In this document: positions 1 to 9,531 of the stretch, one piece after another
Position numbering within the stretch: the first letter of the stretch is position 1
How the letters are laid out: each line of letters opens with the position of its first letter
Program-made: the position numbers and the translations under genes
Assembly: GCA_902602185.1 (NCBI GenBank)
Contig: CACKPV010000005.1
Span: 1-47,412 of the forward strand
Origin: an uncultured SAR86 cluster bacterium
GTDB taxonomy: Bacteria > Pseudomonadota > Gammaproteobacteria > Magnimaribacterales > D2472
Reading direction: 5' to 3'
DNA: 47,412 nt
Notes under the pieces: model-generated
What the model was told of the DNA's origin: nothing
Databases searched by the model: none
The model's input: the letters and a program-made list of their open reading frames with translations, nothing else

Positions 1-1
1 T

Positions 2-127
2 AAAGATACTGGATCGATTTTACCTGGACATGGTGGAATTTTGGATAGGATTGATTCCCATCTTGCTGTGATACCCTTATCAATATTTTTGGACTTCTTA
101 TATACAACCCTGGGATCATATTTATGA
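2..127 (+). CDS. cdsA: Phosphatidate cytidylyltransferase, C-terminal end (5' truncated by window)
   Basis: An open frame entering from the left edge ends at TGA 125-127. Its 41 residues carry the CdsA family signature: K-D-T-G near the start, then [11 protein letters not shown]. CdsA makes CDP-diacylglycerol from phosphatidate and CTP in the inner membrane. The terminal hydrophobic stretch fits the last membrane helix. The stop overlaps the dxr start by 4 nt (ATGA), so the two are probably translationally coupled, and cdsA next to dxr is a common gammaproteobacterial order. Only the last part is visible. Confidence 0.93.
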   Translation, partial: KDTGSILPGHGGILDRIDSHLAVIPLSIFLDFLYTTLGSYL

Positions 128-1281
128 AGAAAATATTTTTGCTTGGGGCAACTGGAAGTGTTGGTCAAAATACATTAAAGGTTATTGCTGAAAATAAAGA
201 TTTATTTTCTCTGATAGGAATTGCAGCTGACTCAAACTTAGCTGAGTTTAAAAAAATTTGTGACTTGTTCAACCCAAAATATTTATTTTTAAATGATCCT
301 CACAAGAGGTCAGAGATCAATCCAAACCGTGATCAAATTGTATTAAATTCATATGCTGAACTAGAATCAATTTTCTCTGATAACGATGTCGACATCATCA
401 TTTCTGCTATTGTTGGCTTTGAAGGTCTTAAAAGCACCTTTGCAGCAGCCAAAACTGGAAAAACTATTCTGTTAGCAAATAAAGAAAGTATTGTTGCCGG
501 TGGCCAATTATTGATAGATGAGATTCAAAAGAATAAATCAAAAATTATCCCTTTGGATAGTGAGCATAATGCTATTTTACAATGCTTGCCAGATGGAAGG
601 AAAATTGACGAAGTTAAGGAGGTTTTGATTACTGCCTCTGGAGGCCCATTTTTTGGTAGCTCAGAGTATGATTTAAAAAATGTGAGCATAGAAGAAGCAT
701 TAGCACATCCAAATTGGCAAATGGGAGCAAAAATATCGGTTGATTCAGCAACTTTAATCAATAAGTGTCTAGAATTAATTGAAGCAAGTTACTTATTTGA
801 TCTAGATGAAAAAAAAATAAGACTGGTCATCCACCCCCAAAGTATTATTCATTCAATTGTTACTTATATCAATGGTTCGAGTATTGCTCAAATGAGTAAT
901 CCAAGCATGAAGATACCCCTAGCTAGCGCCCTTGGATTGACTCTTGGAAATAGGAAAATTCCAATCTCTTTTAATCCTATAAATTTTGACAAATTAGAAC
1001 TAAATTTCTTTAAATTTCCTGAAGAGCATAATTTTTTAGAATCCCTTGCAAGGGACATTGCAAGGTCCAAGAACTCATCTGGAATTATATTCAATGCAGC
1101 TAATGAGATTGGTGTGGAAGCTTTTCTTGAGAATAAGATACAATTTACTCAAATTAAAGAAGTCATTAGTAGAACTTTTGATACATCTTGTTTGTCTAAT
1201 GTTTCAAGCATAGAGGAGATTTTTGAAATTGATAAAGTTGCACGCAATGCAGCTCATAAGGTGATAAAATCTCTTAATTAG
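124..1281 (+). CDS. dxr: 1-deoxy-D-xylulose 5-phosphate reductoisomerase
   Basis: This enzyme converts DXP to 2-C-methyl-D-erythritol 4-phosphate with NADPH, the committed step of the MEP isoprenoid pathway. The 385-residue protein (E. coli about 398) begins with a Rossmann motif G-A-T-G-S-V-G at residues 8-14. A-N-K-E-S-I-V lies near residue 120, S-E-H-N-A-I near 146, A-S-G-G-P-F near 172 and H-P-N-W-x-M-G near 195; these are the metal- and substrate-binding signatures of the family. The ATG overlaps the cdsA stop by 4 nt and rseP follows after 8 nt, so it sits inside the envelope operon. Length and motifs are complete. Confidence 0.97.
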   Translation: MKKIFLLGATGSVGQNTLKVIAENKDLFSLIGIAADSNLAEFKKICDLFNPKYLFLNDPHKRSEINPNRDQIVLNSYAELESIFSDNDVDIIISAIVGFEGLKSTFAAAKTGKTILLANKESIVAGGQLLIDEIQKNKSKIIPLDSEHNAILQCLPDGRKIDEVKEVLITASGGPFFGSSEYDLKNVSIEEALAHPNWQMGAKISVDSATLINKCLELIEASYLFDLDEKKIRLVIHPQSIIHSIVTYINGSSIAQMSNPSMKIPLASALGLTLGNRKIPISFNPINFDKLELNFFKFPEEHNFLESLARDIARSKNSSGIIFNAANEIGVEAFLENKIQFTQIKEVISRTFDTSCLSNVSSIEEIFEIDKVARNAAHKVIKSLN

Positions 1282-1289
1282 AATTAATC

Positions 1290-2627
1290 ATGACTACCTT
1301 AATAGCATTTATTGTTTTACTTAGCATTTTAGTTGTCATTCATGAAGGAGGGCATTATATTGTCCTGAGACTTTGCGGTGTTCACGTTGACAGGTTCTCT
1401 GTTGGAATGGGGCCTGTTATTTTTTCCAAAAAAGATAAGAAAGGAACTGAATTTGCAATTTCTGCATTGCCTTTAGGGGGATATGTTTCATATCTTTCAA
1501 AAAAAGCTTTGGATATTGACCCGGAGCTTAAATCGAAGTTTACTAAAGAACAATTAGATAATTTATTTGAAACTAAACCAAAATGGCAAAGGGCACTTGT
1601 AATGTTTGCTGGACCACTGGCAAATTTCATTTTAGCTGTTGTTATTTTTACATTCATCTTTGCATCACAGCCAACATTGCAAACTGTTTTTCTAGTCAGT
1701 AACGATGAGGCAATAACTTCAGCTAATACTCAAATTGATAATAATGATGAATTAGTTGCTGTTGGAAGAGAAAATGTTGAAAATCCTACAGATCTTAGAC
1801 TTGCTCTTCTTTCTAAAACAGGTTATTCCGGACCCTTAGAGTTTAAATTTAAGTCTTCAAAAACAAAGGAAGTTTATGTTTCCTCCTTTAATGTTATTAA
1901 TTTTTTATCAACTCCTGAGGAACAGGAAATACCAGAGAAATATTTACCATTTAATTTAGATATTCAGATCTCTCCTGTTGTTGGGAGTGTTGAACAAGGC
2001 AAACCTGCTTTTGTTTCTGGACTAACTGAGGGCGACGAAATTGTTTCAATCGATGGAAAGAATGTTTTTCATTTTTCACAAATATCCCAACTTATCGAAA
2101 GTTCAAATAAAGATAAGTTGATGATTTCTTATATGAGAAATAACACCTTATATTCTTCTGAATTGTCATTGGAGTATGATGAAAATGGTAAATTGATAGA
2201 TAAGATAGGTGTTTCTGCTTATTTTTCGAGATCTTTTATCAATTCTTTTGCTAAGGCTGTTCATGATACATATAACCTCAGTATCAAAACCCTATTGTTT
2301 ATAGGCAAAATGATTTCTGGGAACATGGGAACTGATAATTTAAGTGGTCCAGTTGGCATTGCTAAAATGTCAGGTGAGGCTGCAAGTGCGGGAGTTTTAC
2401 CTTTCTTATACTTAATGGCAATTTTGAGTATAAGTTTGGGAGTATTGAATCTTTTACCTATTCCAGTGCTGGATGGTGGTCATTTGACAATGCTTGCGTA
2501 TGAGGCAGTTGTCGGCAAACCATTGCCGGAAAGAATTGAAGCATTTGCCTATAATGTTGGGGGCATTTTGCTCCTATTAATAATAGTTTTTGCAGTTTTC
2601 AATGATATTTCTCGGTGGCTGAGTTGA
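1290..2627 (+). CDS. rseP: RseP-type site-2 zinc metalloprotease
   Basis: This is an inner-membrane intramembrane protease that, in the family, cleaves anti-sigma factor RseA and remnant signal peptides. The 445-residue protein has H-E-G-G-H at residues 18-22 in the first membrane helix (zinc ligands and catalytic Glu) and the second zinc motif V-L-D-G-G-H near residue 393. The central periplasmic part contains PDZ-like segments; the second is clear around residues 220-275. Membrane helices lie at about 1-25, 100-120, 370-395 and 420-440. It overlaps bamA by 13 nt. No RseA or RpoE gene is in the window, so the stress-response role here is inferred. Confidence 0.95.
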   Translation: MTTLIAFIVLLSILVVIHEGGHYIVLRLCGVHVDRFSVGMGPVIFSKKDKKGTEFAISALPLGGYVSYLSKKALDIDPELKSKFTKEQLDNLFETKPKWQRALVMFAGPLANFILAVVIFTFIFASQPTLQTVFLVSNDEAITSANTQIDNNDELVAVGRENVENPTDLRLALLSKTGYSGPLEFKFKSSKTKEVYVSSFNVINFLSTPEEQEIPEKYLPFNLDIQISPVVGSVEQGKPAFVSGLTEGDEIVSIDGKNVFHFSQISQLIESSNKDKLMISYMRNNTLYSSELSLEYDENGKLIDKIGVSAYFSRSFINSFAKAVHDTYNLSIKTLLFIGKMISGNMGTDNLSGPVGIAKMSGEAASAGVLPFLYLMAILSISLGVLNLLPIPVLDGGHLTMLAYEAVVGKPLPERIEAFAYNVGGILLLLIIVFAVFNDISRWLS

Positions 2628-5044
2628 AACCTTTAAATATCTCAAAAATTCTATTATGTGTTTTCTTTTCTTTAAACTTATTATCTTTTGAGGATTTTAT
2701 TGTTAATGACATTCGCATAGCAGGCCTGCAGAGAGTTTCTACTGGCAGTATTTTTAACACAATTCCTATCTCAGTTGGAGACAAGATTGATCAAAGAAAA
2801 GTCATTGATATTTCAAAAGCACTTTTTGCTACAGAGCAATTTGATGACATCCAAGTAGGTAGAGACGGCAGAAGCTTAATTATTACTGTAACTGAAAGAC
2901 CATCCATAGCTTCAATAAATATTTCCGGTAACCAGGCTTTAAAAACAGAACAATTACTTGAAAGTTTTACAAATATTGGCATCACAGAGGGTCAGGTTTA
3001 TAAAAGATCGACTTTAGAAAAGATGAGGGCAGAACTTATCCGATCCTATTCATCACAGGGAAGATACGGAGCAGGAGTTGAAATTAATGAAATAAAGCGA
3101 GAAAGAAATAGAATTGCTTTAGACATAGTTATTGATGAAGGGGATAGTGCCAAAATTGCTGGCATCTCAATTTTAGGCAATAAAGTTTTTTCAGATGATG
3201 AATTGAAAGATGTTATGGAATTAAGTGAAGGTAGTTGGCTATCTTTTTTATCTAATGACAATCAATATGCAAGAGAAAAATTACAAGGTGACATTGAAAA
3301 TCTTGAGTCTTTTTATCTCGATAGAGGATTTCTCAAATTTTCCTTGGAATCAAATCAAGTAAGTATTTCAAGAGATAGGGAGAGTATTTACATCTCATTT
3401 ATAATTTCTGAGGGAGAAAAATATACAATTGACAAGGTTGAGGTTATTGGAGACATGCCTCTGGATCCAAATATAGTAGATCCAATTGTAAACTCTCAGA
3501 AAGATTTAACTTACTCTCAAGCACAGATTACACAGATTGAAGAAGTTTTCACAAGTTTTCTTGGAAATGAAGGATATGCTTTTGCAAGTGTAAAAGGACA
3601 ACCCTCTATTGATGATAACAGTTTATTGGTTGATCTGAAGTTTATAGTTGATCCTGGAAAGAGGACTTATGCTAGAAAGATTATCTTTGAGGGGAATGAA
3701 ATAACACAAGATGAGGTGTTAAGACGTGAAATGCGACAATTTGAAGGGGCATGGGCTTCAGATGATTTAATTGAACAATCAAGAGTCAGATTAGAAAGAC
3801 TGGGTTATTTTAAAGAAGTTAATGTTGAAACTATTCCAGTACCTGGTACTGATGATGAGATTGATGTTCGTTACTCCGTTGAAGAGGAAACTACTGGAAA
3901 CATTGGTGGAAATGTGGGGTATAGTGATTTTGGTCTTATGCTTGGATTTAATTTACAAGAGAGGAATTTCTTGGGTTCTGGAAATCAAGTTGGAATTGCA
4001 ATAAATAAGAGTATTTATCAGGAGAATTACAATTTATCTTACTATAATCCTTATTTCACCATCGATGGTGTTAGCCGGGGTTACAGCATTTATTATCGAA
4101 AAACTGATTATGGTGAATTTAATGTTGCTAATTACTTGAGTAACTCTCAAGGTTTAGGTCTGCAATTCGGTTATCCGATTTCTGACACCCAAAGGATCGG
4201 ACTAAACCTTACCTATGATAAAACTGACATAGATCCTGGTACGTTACCTGTTAGAGATATTATTGATTTTTTAAATCAAGAAGGGGATATATTTTCAACA
4301 TTTTCTGCGCAAGTTGTTTGGTCAAGAATGACCTTAAATAGAGGGATGTTCCCAACTGATGGAGCATCAACGGATATACTCCTTCTTTCGACCTTGCCTT
4401 TCAGTGACATAAATTACTATAAAATAAATGTTAGACAGAAATTCTATGAACCTCTGGGTTTTTGGGATTTAGTTTTTGGATTTCAGGGTGAGCTTGGCTA
4501 TGTTGCTCCTTATGGGGATACAGAAATTGTCCCATTCTTCCAGCATTTTTATGCTGGAGGTCCAAGATCTTTAAGAGGTTTTGAGTCAAATACTTTAGGT
4601 CCAAGAGCTACTCCTTCACCATGTTATGAATATGATTCGGATACAGATACTTGTGCACCCCTTGTCGATACAGATTTTGATGGTGTGCCAGACTTTCCTG
4701 CTTACAATCCATATTTATTAAGGCAGAGGGATGATCCCATAGGTGGTGATGTAAAAATTGAAGGAAGCCTCCAACTTATTTTTAAACTTCCCATGGTTGA
4801 GGATCAAAGATCGATGAGAACCGCATTCTTTTTCGATTTTGGAAATGTCTTTGCAATGGAATGCAGAGACTATCAAGTCAGCTGTTATAAACCCTCATTT
4901 GAAGAATTACGTTATTCAGTTGGTGTAGGTTTAACTTGGATTACTGGTTTTGGCCCAATGAGTTTCGCAATTTCTAAACCATATAATGCAGATAGATTTG
5001 AAAGGACTGAGCAGTTTTCATTTACTATAGGTACGGTATTCTAA
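2615..5044 (+). CDS. bamA: Outer-membrane beta-barrel assembly protein BamA (Omp85)
   Basis: BamA is the core of the BAM complex that folds outer-membrane proteins. The 809-residue product has a short signal peptide (about 1-24), POTRA domains over roughly residues 25-420 and a C-terminal barrel ending in Phe, as expected for a beta-signal. The conserved loop-6 motif appears as S-L-R-G-F. Two cysteine pairs lie in the extracellular loops (near residues 670-680 and 749-757), and residues 685-693 form an acidic D-x-D-x-D-G-x-x-D stretch. The start used is GTG at 2615 inside rseP; TTG at 2624 is an alternative. No good ribosome binding site is seen, so coupling to rseP is likely. Confidence 0.95.
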   Translation: MAELKPLNISKILLCVFFSLNLLSFEDFIVNDIRIAGLQRVSTGSIFNTIPISVGDKIDQRKVIDISKALFATEQFDDIQVGRDGRSLIITVTERPSIASINISGNQALKTEQLLESFTNIGITEGQVYKRSTLEKMRAELIRSYSSQGRYGAGVEINEIKRERNRIALDIVIDEGDSAKIAGISILGNKVFSDDELKDVMELSEGSWLSFLSNDNQYAREKLQGDIENLESFYLDRGFLKFSLESNQVSISRDRESIYISFIISEGEKYTIDKVEVIGDMPLDPNIVDPIVNSQKDLTYSQAQITQIEEVFTSFLGNEGYAFASVKGQPSIDDNSLLVDLKFIVDPGKRTYARKIIFEGNEITQDEVLRREMRQFEGAWASDDLIEQSRVRLERLGYFKEVNVETIPVPGTDDEIDVRYSVEEETTGNIGGNVGYSDFGLMLGFNLQERNFLGSGNQVGIAINKSIYQENYNLSYYNPYFTIDGVSRGYSIYYRKTDYGEFNVANYLSNSQGLGLQFGYPISDTQRIGLNLTYDKTDIDPGTLPVRDIIDFLNQEGDIFSTFSAQVVWSRMTLNRGMFPTDGASTDILLLSTLPFSDINYYKINVRQKFYEPLGFWDLVFGFQGELGYVAPYGDTEIVPFFQHFYAGGPRSLRGFESNTLGPRATPSPCYEYDSDTDTCAPLVDTDFDGVPDFPAYNPYLLRQRDDPIGGDVKIEGSLQLIFKLPMVEDQRSMRTAFFFDFGNVFAMECRDYQVSCYKPSFEELRYSVGVGLTWITGFGPMSFAISKPYNADRFERTEQFSFTIGTVF

Positions 5045-5104
5045 TTTTTTTGGGTATTTTTTGAAATTTAATATAGAATATACACTCTAACTAAGGGGTT
5101 CAAA

Positions 5105-5647
5105 ATGAAGTATACAGTTAAAAATATTTTCTTTGTTATTGTTGGTTTTTCAACTTTAGCAATTTACTCTCAAAACATTGCAGTAATTGATATGCGTGCA
5201 GCTGTATTATCAACTCAGGTTGCTCAGGATGCGTTTAAAGCCCTTGAAGAAGAGTCTGAATACTCTTCTATGGTTGAGCAAGCTCAACAATTACAATCTG
5301 ATAGACAGTCTCTTGTTGAGAAACTTCAAAAAGACGGCGAAACCTTATCACCTGAGGAGATTAATTCATTACAAAGAGATGTTCAGGAGAAGACAACAGA
5401 TCTAGAATTTATTCTTGGAAAGATTCAAGCAAAACAAACAGAAACCGTTGAAGTAGTAACTAGGCAACTTGATCCTGCTTTAAGAAAAATCCTTGCAGAA
5501 CTTATTGAAGCCAAACAAATCGAAATTCTTTTAGGATCAGAAAATCCTGTTTTATATGCCAGAGAGTCATTGGTTATTACTGATGATGTAACATCTATGT
5601 TAGATGTGGCTGCTTCAACTTCAGAGGGTAATTCAGATTCTAATTAG
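5105..5647 (+). CDS. skp: Skp/OmpH periplasmic chaperone
   Basis: The 180-residue protein has a signal peptide (about 1-22, ending S-I/Y-S before Q), a short beta segment with N-I-A-V-I-D-M, then a long charged coiled-coil-like helical region rich in Glu, Gln and Lys, followed by another beta segment near the C-terminus. This is the layout of Skp, the trimeric chaperone that carries unfolded outer-membrane proteins to BAM. It lies between bamA and lpxD as in many gammaproteobacteria. An AAGGGG ribosome binding site lies 6-11 nt before the ATG. The 60-nt gap after bamA is AT-rich and may hold a weak promoter. Its TAG shares one base with the lpxD GTG start. Confidence 0.9.
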   Translation: MKYTVKNIFFVIVGFSTLAIYSQNIAVIDMRAAVLSTQVAQDAFKALEEESEYSSMVEQAQQLQSDRQSLVEKLQKDGETLSPEEINSLQRDVQEKTTDLEFILGKIQAKQTETVEVVTRQLDPALRKILAELIEAKQIEILLGSENPVLYARESLVITDDVTSMLDVAASTSEGNSDSN

Positions 5648-6600
5648 TGCCTCAAAACATAAAAAGTTTCACATCTAAATTTATTGCTGATCTAGTTAGT
5701 GGAAAGGTCATAGGTGACCCTTCTGTTGAAATCTCTGAATTGTCTTCACTAGGAGATGCAAATAAAAATAGCATCTCTTTCTTATCACATCCTAAGTATG
5801 AAAAGTATTTATCATCATCAGCTGCATCTGTAGTTCTGATCGATAAGGAAATTAATCTCGAAACAGATAAAACACTCATACTCTGTAAAGACGCTTATTT
5901 GGCATATGCTCTTGTATCAGAGCTATTTTCAGACAACATCTCATACGAAATAAAAGATTATCCAAATACTCCAAATAGTTCTGGTATTTATATTCACCAA
6001 ACCGCATCGATTGGCTCAAATGTTACTATTGGTCCAAATACATTCATTGGTGCCAATTGCAAGATTGATGACAATACCATCATTCATCCAAATACAACAA
6101 TCCTTCAAGACGTTGAGATTGGAAAGAGTTGTAATATTTTTTCTAATACAGTTTTAGGTTCAGATGGTTTCGGTTTTGCATCTAATGGAAAAAATTATGA
6201 AAAAATTTATCAATTAGGCAAATTACTCATTGGTAATAATGTAGAAATTGGAGCTTCATGCTGTATTGATAGGGGAGCCCTAGAAAATACTATTATCCAT
6301 GATGGTGTTAAATTGGATAATCTTATTCACATTGCTCATAATGTAGTTATCGGAGAAAATTCTGCCATTGCTGCGAGTTGTGCTATTGCAGGTTCAACTA
6401 AGATTGGTAATAATTTTAGGATGGGCGGATTATCAGGTGTCTTAGGCCATTTATCTATATGTAATGATGTTACAGTAGGAGCAAATACTTTAATAACTAA
6501 GGATATTAATCAATCAGGTGAATATATAGGCATAATGCCTGCTCAAGAAAAGAAAAAATGGGCAAAATCCTCAATTTTTATAAAGAAAAGGGAAGAGTAA
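5647..6600 (+). CDS. lpxD: UDP-3-O-(3-hydroxyacyl)glucosamine N-acyltransferase
   Basis: LpxD is the third enzyme of lipid A synthesis and transfers a 3-hydroxyacyl chain from ACP to the 2-amino group. The 317-residue protein has an N-terminal uridine-binding domain (about 1-100) and a left-handed beta-helix of hexapeptide repeats (about 105-290). The catalytic region I-H-I-A-H-N is near residue 222. The GTG start overlaps the skp stop by one base (TAGTG), implying coupled translation. It is slightly shorter than E. coli LpxD (about 341), mostly at the C-terminus. The chain length specificity cannot be read from the sequence. Confidence 0.95.
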   Translation: MPQNIKSFTSKFIADLVSGKVIGDPSVEISELSSLGDANKNSISFLSHPKYEKYLSSSAASVVLIDKEINLETDKTLILCKDAYLAYALVSELFSDNISYEIKDYPNTPNSSGIYIHQTASIGSNVTIGPNTFIGANCKIDDNTIIHPNTTILQDVEIGKSCNIFSNTVLGSDGFGFASNGKNYEKIYQLGKLLIGNNVEIGASCCIDRGALENTIIHDGVKLDNLIHIAHNVVIGENSAIAASCAIAGSTKIGNNFRMGGLSGVLGHLSICNDVTVGANTLITKDINQSGEYIGIMPAQEKKKWAKSSIFIKKREE

Positions 6601-7041
6601 ATGATTATTTCTAAAGATGAAATTAAAAAGTATTTGCCACACAGAGAACCTTTTTTGTTTGTTGATGAGGTTATTAACATCAATAAAAATTCTGATATTC
6701 ATGCAAAAAAATTCATTAGTGAGGACGAATACTTTCTTCAAGGACATTTTCCCAACAATCCAATATTTCCTGGAGTAATTATTATCGAGGCTTTGGGTCA
6801 AGTTTCTGGAATCTTAGGTTTTGTATCAATGGACAAAACACCAGAAGAAGGATCAATTTATGTCTTGGCAGGAGTAGATAAAGTGAGATTTAGAAAAAGA
6901 CTTGTACCAGGTGATGAAGTACATTTATTCAGTAAAGTCATTAACTCAAAAAATGGTATTTGGAAATTTGATTGCCGAGCTGAAGTGAATCACAAAGAAG
7001 TCTGTTCAGCTTCAATTTTTTGTGCGGATCGGGAGAAATAA
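6601..7041 (+). CDS. fabZ: 3-hydroxyacyl-[ACP] dehydratase FabZ
   Basis: FabZ dehydrates 3-hydroxyacyl-ACP in fatty acid elongation and competes with LpxA/LpxD for the same acyl-ACP pool. The 146-residue hot-dog-fold protein contains L-P-H-R-E-P-F near residue 15. It also has the catalytic motif G-H-F-P-N-N-P-I-F-P-G-V, whose His, with the Glu about 14 residues later in I-I-E-A-L-G-Q, forms the active-site pair. It starts immediately after the lpxD stop and its TAA overlaps the lpxA ATG (TAATG). Length matches the family. Confidence 0.96.
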   Translation: MIISKDEIKKYLPHREPFLFVDEVININKNSDIHAKKFISEDEYFLQGHFPNNPIFPGVIIIEALGQVSGILGFVSMDKTPEEGSIYVLAGVDKVRFRKRLVPGDEVHLFSKVINSKNGIWKFDCRAEVNHKEVCSASIFCADREK

Positions 7042-7817
7042 TGCCAATTCATTCAAGTTCATTGATTGATTCTTCAGCAAAAATTCATGATTCAGTTGAA
7101 ATTGGTCCTTTTTGTACAATTGGAGCAGATGTTGAGATTGAAGCAGGAACCATTTTAAAGTCACATATTGTTGTTAAGGGACCCTCAAAAATCGGTCCTA
7201 ATAATATTTTTTTACAATTTTGTACAATTGGAGAAGACACTCCAGATAAAAAATATAAGGATGAAAGAACAGAGTTAATCATAGGGTCCAATAATATTTT
7301 CAGAGAGGGAGTAACTGTCCATCGAGGCACTATTCAGGATAAAGGTCTTACCAAAATAGGTGATAATAACCTTCTCATGGCTTATGCTCATGTTGCTCAC
7401 GACTGTGAAGTAGGTGATTATAATGTCTTTGCTAATAACTCTGGAATTGCTGGTCACGTGAATGTTGGCAACAAAGTTACCATAGGTGCTCTGACGACCA
7501 TTCACCAATTTTGCCAGATGGGTGATTATTCTTTTGCCGGAATGAATTCTTCTATTACTATGGATGTTCCTGCATTTGTAAAAGTTGCTTCAAACCCTGC
7601 TAGAGTGGTTGGGTTGAATACAATTGGTATGGATAGGGGTGGAATTTCTAAAGATACTATTCAAAAACTCAAAGATGCTTACAGGCTAGTTTATAGAAAG
7701 AGTCTATCTATCGAAGAGGCAATTAAAGCAATTGAGGCCATGGATCTTTCCAGCAACAATGAATTAAATACATTCCTAAACTCAATAAAGTCCTCAAAAA
7801 GAGGTATTTTGAGATAA
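7041..7817 (+). CDS. lpxA: UDP-N-acetylglucosamine O-acyltransferase
   Basis: LpxA is the first enzyme of lipid A synthesis, acylating the 3-OH of UDP-GlcNAc from hydroxyacyl-ACP. With the ATG at 7041 the product is 258 residues (E. coli 262) and begins M-P-I-H-S-S, as the family does. An in-frame TTG at 7020 would add seven residues inside fabZ and is less likely; GGGAG at 7031-7035 serves the ATG. Hexapeptide repeats run from about residue 10 to 180. The catalytic His lies in A-H-V-A-H-D near residue 120. A helical C-terminal domain follows. Confidence 0.96.
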   Translation: MPIHSSSLIDSSAKIHDSVEIGPFCTIGADVEIEAGTILKSHIVVKGPSKIGPNNIFLQFCTIGEDTPDKKYKDERTELIIGSNNIFREGVTVHRGTIQDKGLTKIGDNNLLMAYAHVAHDCEVGDYNVFANNSGIAGHVNVGNKVTIGALTTIHQFCQMGDYSFAGMNSSITMDVPAFVKVASNPARVVGLNTIGMDRGGISKDTIQKLKDAYRLVYRKSLSIEEAIKAIEAMDLSSNNELNTFLNSIKSSKRGILR

Positions 7818-8981
7818 GTGTCAACTAAAAAAATCATTAAGATTGGCATGCTTGCCGGAGAGCACTCTGGTGACAAAATAGGTGCTAAGTTAATCAATCA
7901 ATTAAAAGAATATTCTAATCTTGAAATTGTTGGAGTAGGTGGGCCAGCAATGGAAAAGGCTGGTTTGAAATCTATTATACCTTTCGATGAATTACAAGTT
8001 ATGGGCTTGGTAGAGCCACTGCTAAAACTCAGAAGGTTGCTTAAACTGCGAAAGAAAATTTCAGACTTTTTTATTGAAAATGAGATCGATTATTTTTTTG
8101 GAATAGATTTCCCTGACTTTAATATGGGCATATACAAGAATCTTCGAAGTGCAAAAATAAAAAATGTTCAATTTGTAAGCCCTTCTGTTTGGGCATGGCG
8201 TAAAAGCAGGATTAAAGATATAAAAAAAAATATTGATCTTGTTGCTTGTCTTTTTGGATTTGAGAGTAAGTTTCTTGATGAATATTGCATACCCAACATT
8301 CATATGGGGCACCCCCTTGTTTCTACTCAACACTTTCAGAAGGTTCAGTTTCCTGAATATAATGAAGTATCATTCTCAAAAAAAGAGAACTTGATTGCTT
8401 TGGTTCCTGGCAGCAGAATCTCTGAAATAAAACAGATGATGCCAACATACATTAATTTTATGAAAGATTTTTATGCAGAGCATTCAAAAGCAACTTTTGT
8501 GATTCCTGCAGCTAGTGAAAAAATCAAAACTATGATTATTGCAATGATTGGCAATCATAAATTTCCTGTTTCTGTAAGACTCGGCAAAATGAAAGAATCA
8601 CTCCTATCATCGAAAGTTTCTGTTGTAACTTCGGGAACAGCAACACTTGAATCTGTCACATATGGTGCATGGCCAGTGATATGTTACAAAACCAATTTTT
8701 TCAACTACCAAATTTTGTCAAGAATGATCACAGTTGATCATATTGGACTTCCAAATTTAATGAGAAATAAAAGAGTTTTTCCTGAACTTATCCAAAAAGA
8801 TTGTAATCCATCTTCTATTTCAAAAGCTGTATCTTCCTTATTAGAAAATCATTCTAACTATGAAAAATATTATGGAGAAATTCTGTCGTCAATGTATGGC
8901 ATCGGACTTAATGATACATTTATGAAAATCTTTGGTTATGATATAGAACTACTCAGTGATGGCACAATAATGCCTTTTTAA
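7818..8981 (+). CDS. lpxB: Lipid-A-disaccharide synthase
   Basis: LpxB is a GT19-family glycosyltransferase joining UDP-diacylglucosamine and lipid X at the inner membrane. The 387-residue protein has the N-terminal motif written here as A-G-E-H-S-G-D (usually G-E-A-S-G-D), the F-G-I-D-F-P-D-F-N segment near residue 95, P-S-V-W-A-W-R near 123 and P-G-S-R near 196. It starts with GTG directly after the lpxA stop. The Ala to His change in the first motif is a small oddity; the flanking Glu, Gly and Asp are kept. All other family landmarks are present. Confidence 0.95.
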   Translation: MSTKKIIKIGMLAGEHSGDKIGAKLINQLKEYSNLEIVGVGGPAMEKAGLKSIIPFDELQVMGLVEPLLKLRRLLKLRKKISDFFIENEIDYFFGIDFPDFNMGIYKNLRSAKIKNVQFVSPSVWAWRKSRIKDIKKNIDLVACLFGFESKFLDEYCIPNIHMGHPLVSTQHFQKVQFPEYNEVSFSKKENLIALVPGSRISEIKQMMPTYINFMKDFYAEHSKATFVIPAASEKIKTMIIAMIGNHKFPVSVRLGKMKESLLSSKVSVVTSGTATLESVTYGAWPVICYKTNFFNYQILSRMITVDHIGLPNLMRNKRVFPELIQKDCNPSSISKAVSSLLENHSNYEKYYGEILSSMYGIGLNDTFMKIFGYDIELLSDGTIMPF

Positions 8982-8985
8982 AGCT

Positions 8986-9531
8986 ATGATTGCAGGGGTA
9001 GACGAAGTTGGCAGGGGTTGTATTGCAGGACCTGTGGTTGCAGCAGCTGTAATTTTACAAGCAAATATTGAAGGCATAAAAGATTCTAAAAAGCTTTCTG
9101 TAAAAAAAAGAAATGAGCTATCAGAACTGATTAAGAGTAACTCAATTTATTCTTTTGGAATGAGTTCAAGTGATGAAATTGATGAATTAAACATTCAAAA
9201 CGCAACATTTTTAGCAATGCAACGAGCAGTAAAAAACTTATCTGTGCAACCAAAAAAAATCTTAGTTGATGGCAATCAAGTGTTTGAAACCAATCTGCCC
9301 ATAGAAGCTATTGTAGGTGGTGATAATTTGATAACATCAATTAGTGCGGCATCAATTATAGCCAAAGTATATCGAGACAAAATTATGCAAGACTTAGCAG
9401 CAAAATTTCCACATTATTCTTTTGAGAAGCATAAGGGTTATCCCACTAAACAACACTATGAAGCAATCAAGCATCATGGTATTTGTGAATTCCACCGAAA
9501 AAGTTTCAAAGGAGTTTTAAGAGGTGAATGA
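8986..9531 (+). CDS. rnhB: Ribonuclease HII
   Basis: RNase HII removes ribonucleotides from DNA and cuts RNA-DNA hybrids. The 181-residue protein starts M-I-A-G-V-D-E-V-G-R-G, giving the first two acidic catalytic residues. The third is in L-V-D-G-N near residue 95, and A-A-S-I-I-A-K-V-x-R-D near residue 118 gives the fourth. It is slightly shorter than E. coli RNase HII (198) because both termini are compact. It follows lpxB by 4 nt and overlaps dnaE by 8 nt, the standard lpxB-rnhB-dnaE order. Confidence 0.95.
   Translation: MIAGVDEVGRGCIAGPVVAAAVILQANIEGIKDSKKLSVKKRNELSELIKSNSIYSFGMSSSDEIDELNIQNATFLAMQRAVKNLSVQPKKILVDGNQVFETNLPIEAIVGGDNLITSISAASIIAKVYRDKIMQDLAAKFPHYSFEKHKGYPTKQHYEAIKHHGICEFHRKSFKGVLRGE

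Noticed and set aside
7020-7043. TTG 7020 as the lpxA start
   Set aside because: The ATG at 7041 matches the family N-terminus, has GGGAG upstream and gives the TAATG overlap seen elsewhere in this operon.
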